A DNA stretch of 64,000 bases from Litoditis marina. Lineage: Eukaryota; Nematoda; Chromadorea; Rhabditida; Rhabditidae. Below are positions 10,401 to 20,617 of this stretch, piece by piece. The DNA lies in assembly GCA_964036275.1 (NCBI GenBank), contig OZ038433.1, forward strand, positions 8,225,048 to 8,289,047, written 5' to 3'. Below the pieces are notes generated by a model. The model worked only from the letters and a program-made list of their open reading frames with translations. It ran no database searches and was not told the DNA's origin. Made by a program: the position numbers and the translations under genes. Position 1 is the stretch's first letter, and each line of letters opens with the position of its first letter.

Positions 10401-13400
10401 GCAATAGCGTCTCCTAATCATTTGGGCCCGGGGCTAGTTTTACATCAGACGGATATTCTATTGATTTGGCACGCACTTTAACCGGGTTTGGAATTTTCAG
10501 TTCATGTTCAGGCTTTGTTGTGATTGACCCAGAGGATAGAACCGTTCCTGTGGACAAGACTGGAAAAAGGGAAGTCCCCGAAAAGGAGTATTCGGTTATT
10601 CTCCAGGTGAGATTTTGCTTCTCCGCCTTTCTACTCGAGAATCAAAGTAACCTAATTGACTCAATAAATTTATGAATTTCCTCCGCATTCCGTTCAGCAT
10701 CCCACATGTTTTGTCGTTCTGTCACCTGGCAGGGGGTCACTCATGATGTACATCAAGTATTTAAGGAAAGCAAACAAAAATCAGATACTCACTCGAGACA
10801 AGCTATTATTAGCGTACAGGTTCAGCGCGCGTCCACACTCACTCTGATTTGGTCACCACCAAGTTGTACTTAGGTACCTCAGTTATACCTGATTCATTTA
10901 ATTTTTCGTACTTAGCTGAGTGCTTCTATACTTCTTGTACAAATTCAAATCTTATCACGTAAACTTCTTCAGGACTGGGGTGTGCTATCGAATGAGCAGC
11001 AATGGGAGCAGCTAAATGAGAAGAGCATGAAGTGGTTGTACGGTTTCGACAATAATGACAAGTGCTATCAACCTACTAGATATAATGATGGAGGTGAGAA
11101 AACATAAGGCAGTATAACTATATTCGTGTGATCGGTTATATAATAATGTTCCATGGTTTAAATGCGGAAACGACCAACGTATCAATTCAAGTAATCAATA
11201 TATTACGCTTATGAAAGTAAGAAAAAAGTGAAAATCAAGAGATGAAAAACTTTACGCGAAATAAGAGTGAACGACGTGGGAGTAAAAATCTGACGTAGCT
11301 CTTCGAAACAATACAATCTGTACAAAGTTGAAATATAGGAAATGTTGGTGGAGCAGTGCCGATATCAGCGATACTGGTCAATGACAAAGGATGGCACAAC
11401 CAGCATGACATTCTGACTCGGCCGCATGATCTACCTCTGGAAAGATTCAGAATAGAAAAGGGTATCTCAGTTGATTTCAGCCCCTATATGAAAAACAAAA
11501 TAACTAGCGACTATTTCAAGTCAAAGTATGGAGCTAGTAAAGACCACTGTCAAATCAAGCACAAAAACAATTATGAACATAGTACAAACGAATCAGAACT
11601 TTCACACTCTTCCACCATGGTTATATTTCTCTTTTTTTTATATTTTTTATAGTACATTCTTTGAATGTAGACAAATGCATGAATAACTATACCAGTGTTT
11701 TTTCATTGGCTCAACCGAACAAACGCTACACCGCATCATTCCTTGGTTGAAATACAACACAATTTGAATACAAGTCAATTTCACTTCAGGAGAAAGTGTT
11801 CTATTCCGAATAGTGAATGGAGGAATCGCTCAGGCCTTGATGGTTCACATACAAGAGCACAACATGACTGTCGTCGCTGCTGACGGGGAAGAAGTTGTTC
11901 CGAAAGCGGTGGGGAAGTTCATATAGCAGAATGTCCCTATTGTGAATGCCAAATTTGAGAATTTCTGTCCTTCGTTAAATTTGGAGATTGCCTAACCGCG
12001 AAGCTTCGGTATCGAAGTGGCGACGACTATGAAAGTCATCCACCTCTCGGAGACGTAAGGTCGTTCCTGTGAGAGACGCTTATCTGAACTATCCGCATGC
12101 TTACGTTTATTCGATCTCCACACTCTCTCCTCTGTTGGCGGACGGTCTGCGATAGGTCATTTTCTCTTCGTTAGCGAAATAAAATATCTGCCTGAATGGC
12201 CTCGTAACAGCGAGTTTCCGAATGGCCGTTTCAGTGTGCAGCGTCGAGCGAATAGCCACCATGACTATGAAACACTATGAAAACATCAAAACTAGAGCTA
12301 GGTTTTTTTCGAAACTAGAGCTAGGTTTTTCTTGTCGTCGGTAGGGATCGCTGAATTGGTGAAGGATTTTTCTCTGGTTCGATGAGGTATTCCACTCAGT
12401 GAGCCTTGAGCCTTCTGTTATTCTCAGATTGATCGTCTCATTGTGTTTCCTGGAGAACGTTACGACATTCTGTTGCATGGGCTCGAACATCCAACCATGA
12501 AGACCTACAGGTGATTTATTTCATTTTTCTTTATTTTTTCTACGTTTTCAACGCAGCAGAATTATAAAAAAATGCGGTGTCTGAACCTTAAACCGCGGAT
12601 GACATTCTACGTTTTAGGATTCGGCGGTAATCATCGAATTCGAATAACCGTTTTCTCTTTTTTTCAACAATCCTCAACTTGATCTTACTCTCTTTTCGAA
12701 AATAGTAGTTGACATACATGGATAATGAATTATTGATTGGTGTTATTAGTAGTAATGAGCAGAAAACTTCACAATCTGCAAATGAGCTATGAGAGCAGGC
12801 GGCGTAGCAATCCCTCCAATCTCATAAGAAGTTCATATGAGTTTCTCATGAGATACCTGATGAGCTACTCGTTCACTCTCAATATTGTAGCATAGCAATC
12901 AATAGAATCTCATGAGAAGCTCATACGAAAAGCTCATGAGGTATCTCATGAGATTTTTGAGGAATTGCTACGCCGCCAGAGTAGACTACAATCACTACAA
13001 CCATAATCTGCAGATTCCAAGTGGAGACTCTTGCCTACTATAACTGGGATTGGACAGTCACCGATACATTCTATGGAGTCGCTTTTCTAGAGTACAGCGA
13101 CAAGGATTTAACAGATGACAAATCACTTCGTCAGTTTTTGTCTGGAAAGTTTGAGAACACTTGTTATTCAAATTTCAAGCAAATACTAAAAACCTATACT
13201 GTGTGTTTGTGATTTGTATATCTCTCAATCCAAAAAATATCATGAGCAATTATTTTGTAGTATGAAGACAAAATGAATCAATCTATACAATATTTTAATG
13301 GAAAAAGTAATGATAATATTTCACGGCAATTGTATTTTACGGCAACCAATCTGCCCCGAGATGAGGAATGCAGGTACCAAAAAGAATTGGAATTTGAGTC

Positions 13401-16400
13401 GAGTAACTTTTAACCCCTATCCAATGTTGCAGCCAACTACCTGCCGACCAACTGTACCCCAACCCGACCCTGTATTACTTTGAACTGTCCATTCGAAGCA
13501 TTTCCGACCAACTATAACTATACCTGCATCTCCTATGATAGTCTGGAACATCCTGAATCCGAGACGATCGATAAGGAAATTCTGCAACATACTCCATTCA
13601 CAACTGGATATGAGGTTGGTACGAAAGCACTGAGCCTCATCTCCATGTTTTATCAATAACTTCCAGAAATATCGTTATGTTCGAGCTCATACAGTCAAGA
13701 AATGTTACCAGTGAACTCTAGTATATTTTTGTCCGACAATCTTTTGAATTTGTCCAACAATCTTTTAAGCTACAAATAATATATTTCACCAGTTCACCAA
13801 GAATTCTAAGCACACTGCCTTTCTCAAGTTTTACCCTGGTTTTCTATCAATGTTTGAAAGAATAACCAGAGATAGGATAACAAATGATCCATTTTACCTT
13901 ATCGAACTTAATTATGTTCAGGAGTACTTCATCAACATGCACTTTGACTCGCACGTGGATAATTACAAGTTCGAGTTCCCAAGAGGAATGCCCTATTACC
14001 ATGAGAATAACATGGATCTCATAGCTAAGGTGAGACGAATCGAATAGATCGAATGACAGCAAACAACAAGGGATGTCAAGCTATAAATCAGTTACAGTTT
14101 GTTCTATCAATATATTTTAAATACTACTTATTTTCTAATTTCCGTCGATCACGTTCGATTGTAATCCTCATATAGGCATTTTCACCTCTACGTGTCCTCT
14201 TACAGTGAAGAAAAGGCAAATTTTTCTAGGTTGTGTTCACAAATTTAAGGATCTTAAATTTTTTTAAAGTTCATACATCATGATCTGCGTAGAGTTTTCA
14301 CACATTCATACTGTGAAGTTGGCGGCGATCGTGTAAAACCGACTTATTCAAAATATATCTCGAGAATTAAGAACCAGTCTAATGGTTTTCCACACCATTC
14401 GTTTTCCGTTTGTGACAAATCGATTATCGAAAACATTGCCTTTTGATCTTTTTTCAGCCTTGCGATGAGAAGAAGTGTCCCCCTGGCGCTTCCAAATACG
14501 ACCCAAAATGCAACTGTTTCTTTCACCTCAAACACAAGTTGGGAAACATTGTACAGGTGGGAAAAACTGGATAAATGTTCACCCACGTAAACTTCATTCA
14601 TTTACATCAAACCAACTGCTCTAGAACATAGTATGTGCTTGAACTGAGTGTTAAAATTCAGGCCGAACTATTTCAATACAACCCTATGTCGCAATCAGCT
14701 AGTGAAAATCGACCGTGCGCGTTCGATTTCCGTGTCTGCCCTCAACATTTTCTTGCCGGAAAGTCTCATGTACATTTAACACTAAAACCACAGGCGACCC
14801 AGAATGCGTGACAGAATACAGACAAAACCAACACCCATATTTGAGCCTATATGATTTGGAGGTTTCAGGTTGCAACGATTCTCATTAAGGTTGAAAGACG
14901 AATGTTTTTTTTTACAGATTGTATTGTACAACATGGGCGAGGGCGGTGGTTACGGTACCGGCTACGCACATCCATTGCACATGCACGGACTGCATTATTA
15001 TGTTATGAAGGTACATTTACTACCCGTCTCATAGTATCTTCGAAAGTAGTACTGTTAGATGTTTAGTAGTAATGGTACGAGAATGTGCGTGTGGTAGTGT
15101 GAAAGTAGTACTGTTAGATGTTTAGTAGAAGTGGAACGAGAATGTGCGTGTGGTAGTGTGAGTTCTTACTACCAGCACTAGCCATCAGTAGGTTGCCAAC
15201 TGTTAACAGAGATCATCGCAATAAACTCTCGAACAAACAATACCAAGATACTACATGACCAATGCTTCAACATGTTTTGGTTGACTTGAGACCTTGAGTG
15301 AAATAAGCTTGCAACCCAATCGTTTGAGGTTGGCTGGCCGTCGTACAATGCGAGTGGCGCGATTGATCAGATGAATCCTGATATCACCTGTGGTGGACCT
15401 GAGGTATGTTTATTCATTATTCATGTGTTTGTGTACATTTGAATGTTGTGGTACTCGCTCATCATTGATAGAGAATAGCACGAAGTCGAAAAAAATATTA
15501 GACCGTAGCGTCACTCGTACGTGGACTTTACAGTGCTATAACGTCTCATTTTTTCTATCATCAGCCCGGAGTGTTTTTGATCGCGAATTGAACATCGGTA
15601 TCAAGTTTTTATATCGCGTTCGTGACTTGTAGTCTTACGCAATGCTAAGTTTACTTCTAGGCTGTTTGTGATGGTGCAAAATGGTCGAACACCTCTTGGC
15701 TGAATGGAGCTGTGCCAGTGAGTGAATTTTTTCCGTTTTTTCTCTGCAGATAGTGTTAAGATCAGATTTTAATGAACTTTAATCAATAATTTCAGGGCAT
15801 GAACACTGTGAATCCCTCTAGCAGAGACACTGTCACTCTACCGGTTGGAGGCTATATTGTGTTGAGGTAAGCCTGGGCTTGCTCATTGACCACTCAACGT
15901 TAGAGACCAGATAGCGTACATATGATACTGAGTGATTCTCAGAACACTAAAAGAACAGAAAGTTGGTAGAGTATGCGCATTTGTACAGTCGCCTCTGCGC
16001 ATTCCGGACTCTTAATCCAAAATTGGGGAAAAAGTTGAGATTGTGGTAATTTGTTCTTGATTTTCGCTCTGTATGACTAAGTGCTTTATTTGCTACTTGC
16101 GATTTCATTCTGGCTCAGAGAGCATGATTGTAGTAGAAAAATGTCTGATCTCTTTTTCAGATTCCGTGCGACGAACCCTGGTTGGTGGTTCGCCCATTGC
16201 CATTTGGTGCTACATCACATGGGTGGAACTGCGTTCGCATTCAGGGTTTGTTGCTTTCCAAATTATTGAGAAAAACCTATGTGGTTTCCGGTTCGGAACG
16301 ACCATAGTACATAATCATATTACATAACGAGTATACCCCCCTGACAAATCTTCTGATTTCGAAAAAAATGTTCTTCTCAATTATATGGTGCTACTATATT

Positions 16401-17011
16401 TCACTGGGTGAATTGCAAGAAAATGGAACAACAAATAACGTTGTTACTCCCCACATAACATGTATTTTGACTGGTTCTTTCCATATTGATGGAGCAAATG
16501 AATTTAAGTTTGAGAGTTTAATAACCGTGTCATCGTGAACGATTTGATTAATTGAGGTAGTAATTCAATTAACTCATCCATGTTTACAGATAGGTGAACA
16601 CGACGAAATAGAACAGCCTCCAGCGGGTTTCCCTCACGGATGTGGTCATTTTGCTGCCCCCAAGGTAACTTTTTTTCTAATTTGGCTCGAATGGCTCGTG
16701 ATATATGCTCTTCTGTACGCTAACGTTCTAGAGCGTGAGGGTAGAATAAGCACTACCTCACGTAAAATCTGTTCTGTCTACTTTTTTTCTTCAACAAGTT
16801 TGGCACAAAAACATTGTTCTGCGATCGAAAATGTTTGGTGATTGGAATGAATACTCAAATTCTCATCATCGCAAAACTTCTACCCCAAAAATAACTTTTC
16901 CAGAAGTCGTCTCGTGCTAGCCAGACAACCAAAGCTGCCGAACCATTGTCTACTATTGTAGGAATAATAGTAGCAATTATTGTTAACACTTTTCTAGATT
17001 TTCAAAACTAA
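7403..17011 (+). CDS. Multicopper oxidase paralogue B, complete (744 aa, 21 exons)
   Basis: Laccase-like multicopper oxidase, probably secreted or surface-bound. Exons: 7403-7504, 7964-8071, 8788-8942, 9241-9411, 9908-9996, 10512-10606, 10973-11093, 11339-11461, 11790-11908, 12428-12510, 13014-13129, 13433-13614, 13922-14029, 14458-14556, 14918-15010, 15329-15403, 15661-15717, 15796-15866, 16161-16245, 16590-16664, 16904-17011. All phases agree. Signal peptide is residues 1-19. The four copper motifs are present: HVHG (151-154), HWYHGH (192-197), HPLHMHG (575-581) and HCHLVLH (668-674). The residue at the usual type-1 axial position is Thr679 rather than Met/Leu/Phe. The C-terminus is hydrophobic (IVGIIVAIIV), suggesting a membrane or GPI tail. 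Some splice sites are weak (acceptors CGTTAAG and CGTTTGAG, donor GTCAGT). The start lies 4 nt after TTGCAG-like CATTGCAG, a possible trans-splice site. Exons 1, 2, 4 and 15-20 resemble copy C, while exons 3 and 6 resemble copy A. The substrate cannot be read from sequence. Confidence 0.93.
7565..7677. repeat. MITE family 1, copy 2 (intron 1 of MCO-B)
   Basis: Starts TTGAAAAGTCACGTAAAG and ends TTTCACGTGACTTTGCAA, so its ends are inverted. It aligns along its length with 971-1085. Confidence 0.8.
8103..8224. repeat. Perfect 55-bp inverted repeat with 12-nt loop (intron 2 of MCO-B)
   Basis: Positions 8103-8157 and 8170-8224 are exact reverse complements around the loop 8158-8169. Transcribed, it would form a 55-bp RNA hairpin within the intron. 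No relative was seen elsewhere in the window. Confidence 0.9.
9692..9815. repeat. MITE family 3 (TTAAAGAAGGACGATTATG termini), copy 1
   Basis: A 124-bp palindromic element in intron 4 of MCO-B. It has inverted ends TTAAAGAAGGACGATTATG and an internal palindromic GGTCCTTTAAACTGCAATTG block. A diverged relative lies at 44414-44538 in intron 1 of RFC3. Confidence 0.85.
12797..12979. repeat. MITE family 2, copy 2 (intron 10 of MCO-B)
   Basis: Reverse-orientation relative of 4741-4925 with the same GGCGGCGTAGCAAT termini and CTCATGAG interior. It ends about 35 bases before the exon 11 acceptor. Confidence 0.85.
15042..15159 (+). repeat. Tandem duplication of a 59-bp unit (intron 15 of MCO-B)
   Basis: Units 15042-15100 and 15101-15159 both run from GAAAGTAGTACTGTTAGATG to GTGTGGTAGTGT, with a few mismatches near the middle. 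Confidence 0.85.
15329..16664 (+). repeat. Left arm of ~1.3-kb inverted repeat (MCO-B exons 16-20)
   Basis: Matches the reverse complement of 21049-22444. Similarity covers introns as well as exons: intron 19 (16246-16589) aligns almost base for base with its counterpart in copy C. Similarity stops in the last intron, and the final exons and 3' flanks differ. This is the signature of a recent duplication or conversion tract, not of protein-level constraint. Confidence 0.85.
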
Positions 17012-17022
17012 GGTTATAGAAA

Positions 17023-17028
17023 AATAAA
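17023..17028 (+). terminator. Candidate poly(A) signal of MCO-B
   Basis: AATAAA lies 12 bases after the stop codon. The short 3' UTR it implies would be typical of nematodes. There is no transcript evidence. Confidence 0.5.
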
Positions 17029-17144
17029 AAGCGTTAGCTCATTCATTAGTTTGATCACAGTATGAACATAGTTATAGTTTTTACTTAGCATGTTCTTTAT
17101 TGTAACTTCACCAGAACGTACTCTGATCAACTAAATCATATAAC

Positions 17145-17355
17145 CATTCCTACTGAGACTCCTTCAGTAACCTTACAATCTTTCCGAAGGCTGTTGTGAA
17201 GATGAAAATGAAGTTCATGGAGAATGCTCTCGTATATTTACTTTACCTGAAAAGGAGGATGAGGTATGGAAATCCTCAACTTCTCCGATCAAAAGTAAGT
17301 GAGCAAAATGGCTTGGAAGTTTTGAAATCCTACTGTAGGAGTCTCAGTAGGAATG
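17145..17355. repeat. MITE family 4 (CATTCCTACTGAGACTCC termini), copy 1
   Basis: 211 bp, with inverted ends CATTCCTACTGAGACTCC and its complement. Other copies: 27251-27446 (inside a SINE-like element) and 31100-31307. Confidence 0.9.
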
Positions 17356-18075
17356 GAAACGACTACCCCTAGGTTAGAATACGAAGCTAACAAATTATTC
17401 TGTATACATATCTAGAACGTTTTTCAGCTATGCTGTGTTGTTTCTGTAGAACTGAAAAAAATATAATTGTGAAACACAGTTTTATGAAATCTACCGAGAC
17501 GGAGAAGCCAGGCAATTGTTTATGAACAGAAAATCATCTAAAATAAGAACAACTTATATTATTTGTAACTAGTACACTTGAAGTTAATATATTCAATAAA
17601 AGTTGTACAAAATCATGCAAGGACTTGTTAGCTCTTACTTGGTGTTGATGTCAAAGTTTGTATATAAAACAAGAGCTACCTCTTAGGTAACATTTTTCGA
17701 CGTTAATCGAAAACAGAAAACATCATGTTCCACTACAGTACTTCGAAAATTGTGTTCACGAATTTCCCGAACGCGTCTGCGTTATGCGCATATCGATCTA
17801 CAATGAAGGCATATCCACCTCTGATCAATACGAGTTTTAGATTTTTCTTGAATTCCATTGCAATCTGAAACCTACCTACGTTTGCTGCTGGGATAGATTT
17901 CTGCTGAGTGCGAGCCGGAAGGCCGGGTTGGCAGCGGGCAACCCTAACTAGCTCACCATCGACCTCCCCGCACACTTGTGCAACCAGTATTAAATACGGC
18001 GCTACCAAATACGTGCTCGCGACCCATTTATAAACAAAAACAAAAAACCCATTTATAAACAACCGAACCGCTCAA

Positions 18076-18682
18076 GCTTCAAAATGGTGCGTGCTGCTTA
18101 TGTGTATCTACCTAGGTATATTTAGACGAAATTAGTGGATTTATTCATTCTCATTTCCTTGTCCGTAAGCAGTGCGTTTGTTATATTGTGTGTTGTTGTT
18201 CATATGTCTCCTTTCACAAAATACCCAAAACCACGGTATTGATTGGTGACCTGTGTTCAATCGGCCACTTGTGACACAGTTATTGGTTACCCTTGAGACT
18301 CTTGCCTGTCTACATGTTTCTACTTGATGATGACTACCTAACCAAGTCGGAATAAGAGAACTTGTATTCAAGCCGCAAAGAGTTGAGGACAAAGGCTCTT
18401 TCCAATTTTTGACGCGCGTCCCCTTTTGCCATCTAAGACTTTCTGATGCCCTTTCTATCGAGCTCCTCGAGATGACGACTACCTAACCACGTCAGATGTC
18501 TCTTGGATCAAGCTCTTTAGTGATCGGGGTTGACGAGGGGACTTTCCTATGATTCTGCTGTGCTTTCAATCCTTATGACCCAATGACCGAACCCGTGACC
18601 CACGTGGGGAGGAAGGGGGGATTTTTACCCTGCCACCGCAGGTGCCCACCATGTGTGGGGGTACCCGTATGAGGATAGTTTT
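18076..18682 (+). repeat. Tandem duplication, unit 1 (no insertion)
   Basis: Unit begins GCTTCAAAATGGTGCGTGCT and ends near CGTATGAGGATAGTTTT. It is nearly identical to 18700-19554 apart from a 237-bp insertion in unit 2 and a few small differences. No coding sequence was recognised. Confidence 0.9.
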
Positions 18683-18699
18683 TGGTAGCGAATGGTAGC

Positions 18700-19554
18700 G
18701 CTTCAAAATGGTGCGTGCTGCTTATATGTATCTACCTAGGTATATTTAGACGAAATTAGTGGATTTATTCATTCTCATTTCCTTGTCCGTAAGCAGTGCG
18801 TTCCTGACTATGTTATATTGTGTGTTGTTGTTCATATGTCTCCTTTCACAAAATACCCAAAACCACGGTATTGATTGGTGACCTATGTTCAATCGGCCAC
18901 TTGTGACACAGTTATTGGTTAATAATAATAATCTTTTACGGCAACTATTTCAGCCGTGTTTTACTTTTATTCATATTACAACAACCAAGACAATGATCAC
19001 ACAGAAGTATCCGTAGAGGGGTGGGGTCCGTAGATGAGAAACTAGGCATGGGTGAACTTTATTACCAGCTCATGCGGTCCGCCATGAAGATACCGCGCCG
19101 AGTGGGATCGAACAGTGGTGTTTTGAGTGCTAGCGCGCACACAACCAGTCCACCACCCGGTTACCCTTGAGACTCTTGCCTGTCTACATGTTGCTACTTG
19201 ATGATGACTACCTAACCAAGTCGGAATAAGAGAACTTGTATTCATGCCGCAAAGGGTTGAGGACAGAGGCTCTTTCCAATTTTTGACGCGCGTCCCCTTT
19301 TGCCATCTAAGACTTTCTGATGCCCTTTCTACCGAGCTCCTTGAGATGACGACTACCTAACCACGTCAGATGTCTCTTGGATCAAGCTCTTTAGTGATCG
19401 GGGTTGACGAGGGGACTTTCCTATGATTCTGCTGTGCTTTAAATCCTTATGACCCAATGACCGAACCCGTGACCCACGTGGGGGAAGGGGGGATTTTTAC
19501 CCTGCCACCGCAGGTGCCCACCATGTGGGGGGGTACCCGTATGAGGATAGTTTT
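18700..19554 (+). repeat. Tandem duplication, unit 2 (with insertion)
   Basis: Same unit as 18076-18682 in direct orientation, interrupted at 18922-19158. The two units are separated by about 17 bases. Confidence 0.9.
18922..19158 (-). mobile_element. tRNA-headed SINE-like insertion
   Basis: The insertion is absent from the sister unit, giving the exact empty site. It is flanked by the 5-bp direct repeat GGTTA (18917-18921 and 19159-19163). Read on the minus strand it has an A-box-like head (GACTGGTTGTGTGCGCG), then a B-box-like GTTCGATCCC, then a body, and it ends in a (TTA)n tail. These are the hallmarks of a tRNA-derived SINE mobilised by a LINE. A related copy lies at 27129-27552. The partner LINE is not in the window. 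Confidence 0.85.
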
Positions 19555-20617
19555 CAAGCAAATATCTCATATGCGTTTTTGCAAATGTGCTCTTGTAGTT
19601 CTACTTTCTCCGAGAGATATATTTCCTGAAAGCAAACAAATATATGTTTTTTTCGAAAACATTTTTGGTAGGCAAACAATTTTGTTCTGCTTTCCTTTAA
19701 AACCAGATAAATTAGTTTTTGAAAACTATAACAAAAATTTAAGAAACGGTTGTATAGTTTCAGTAAATATGGTTTATAACATCTACATGAATTGAAAGAA
19801 AAATGGTTAGTGGTGATTGGTGAACGTGTGACGACCGGCTGTGTTGATTTGATAAACTTACCAGCCCGTTTGTTGACGGCGGGGAGTGGGTGAAGATTAG
19901 GCTTGAACACATTGTGCGGCGGTTTCCTATTGAAAACTGTTCGAGCGGATTTTCTCCAAGTTTACGCAATCACGGTTCATTTATGTAAATTATCCATTGT
20001 GACACTTTGAACTTTATGGTGATGTTCTAACCTGAGTTATACATTGTAGCTAAATGCGTTTTAGCGTAGTCGTCACCCACTCTGGCACCGCGCACGATCT
20101 GGCGCCGACGAGATTTTTCTCAGTAATTTATATTTATCAAAAAAGATGTCACCGAAGAGGTATACATAAGAAAATTCAGCATGTATTGTTTTCACAATAT
20201 TTATTTAATATAGAACATACAAGTGTACATTATTTACAAATTGCGTGGGAAACTTTTTTAATTATGCTCTTATCGTAAAAAAAACTGACTCCTCCAACTC
20301 TGGTGGATTTAACAAACTGTGTTTCTAGAATAAGCTATATTATATAAGCTATGAATCAGAATTTTTCTACGCATAGAAAAAGTAATCGTCAAAATCGCGA
20401 AATATATTTACCGGAAAAATTATTTAGATCATTTTTGCCTAAATATGATTATTCAAACGTTCTGATTGAGTTATAAGTATGTGCACAGTGTAAACCTATG
20501 GCTCTAGTTATCACATAGTGTTATTCGCACAAATATGTCTTATGAGTGACAATCAAATGAGGGACCCAACATAGTTTAACAGTTATAGTACTCATCTGAA
20601 AATTTCAATTCTACAAA

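Larger units (their letters stand above)
17012..20617. other. Spacer between convergent MCO-B and MCO-C
   Basis: No gene was recognised. It contains a MITE (17145-17355), a tandem duplication (18076-18682 and 18700-19554), a SINE-like insertion in the second unit, and otherwise unassigned sequence (19555-20617). Open frames of about 110-118 codons on the minus strand here show no domain and no splice context. Confidence 0.6.

Noticed and set aside
17733..18062. 109-codon minus-strand frame with a low-complexity, somewhat protein-like middle
   Set aside because: No family recognised, no signal for splicing or polyadenylation, and it abuts the tandemly duplicated repeat. Probably repeat-derived.
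19554..19910. 118-codon minus-strand open frame between the MCO genes
   Set aside because: AT-rich, with no domain, no splice context and partial overlap with the duplicated repeat. Probably chance.
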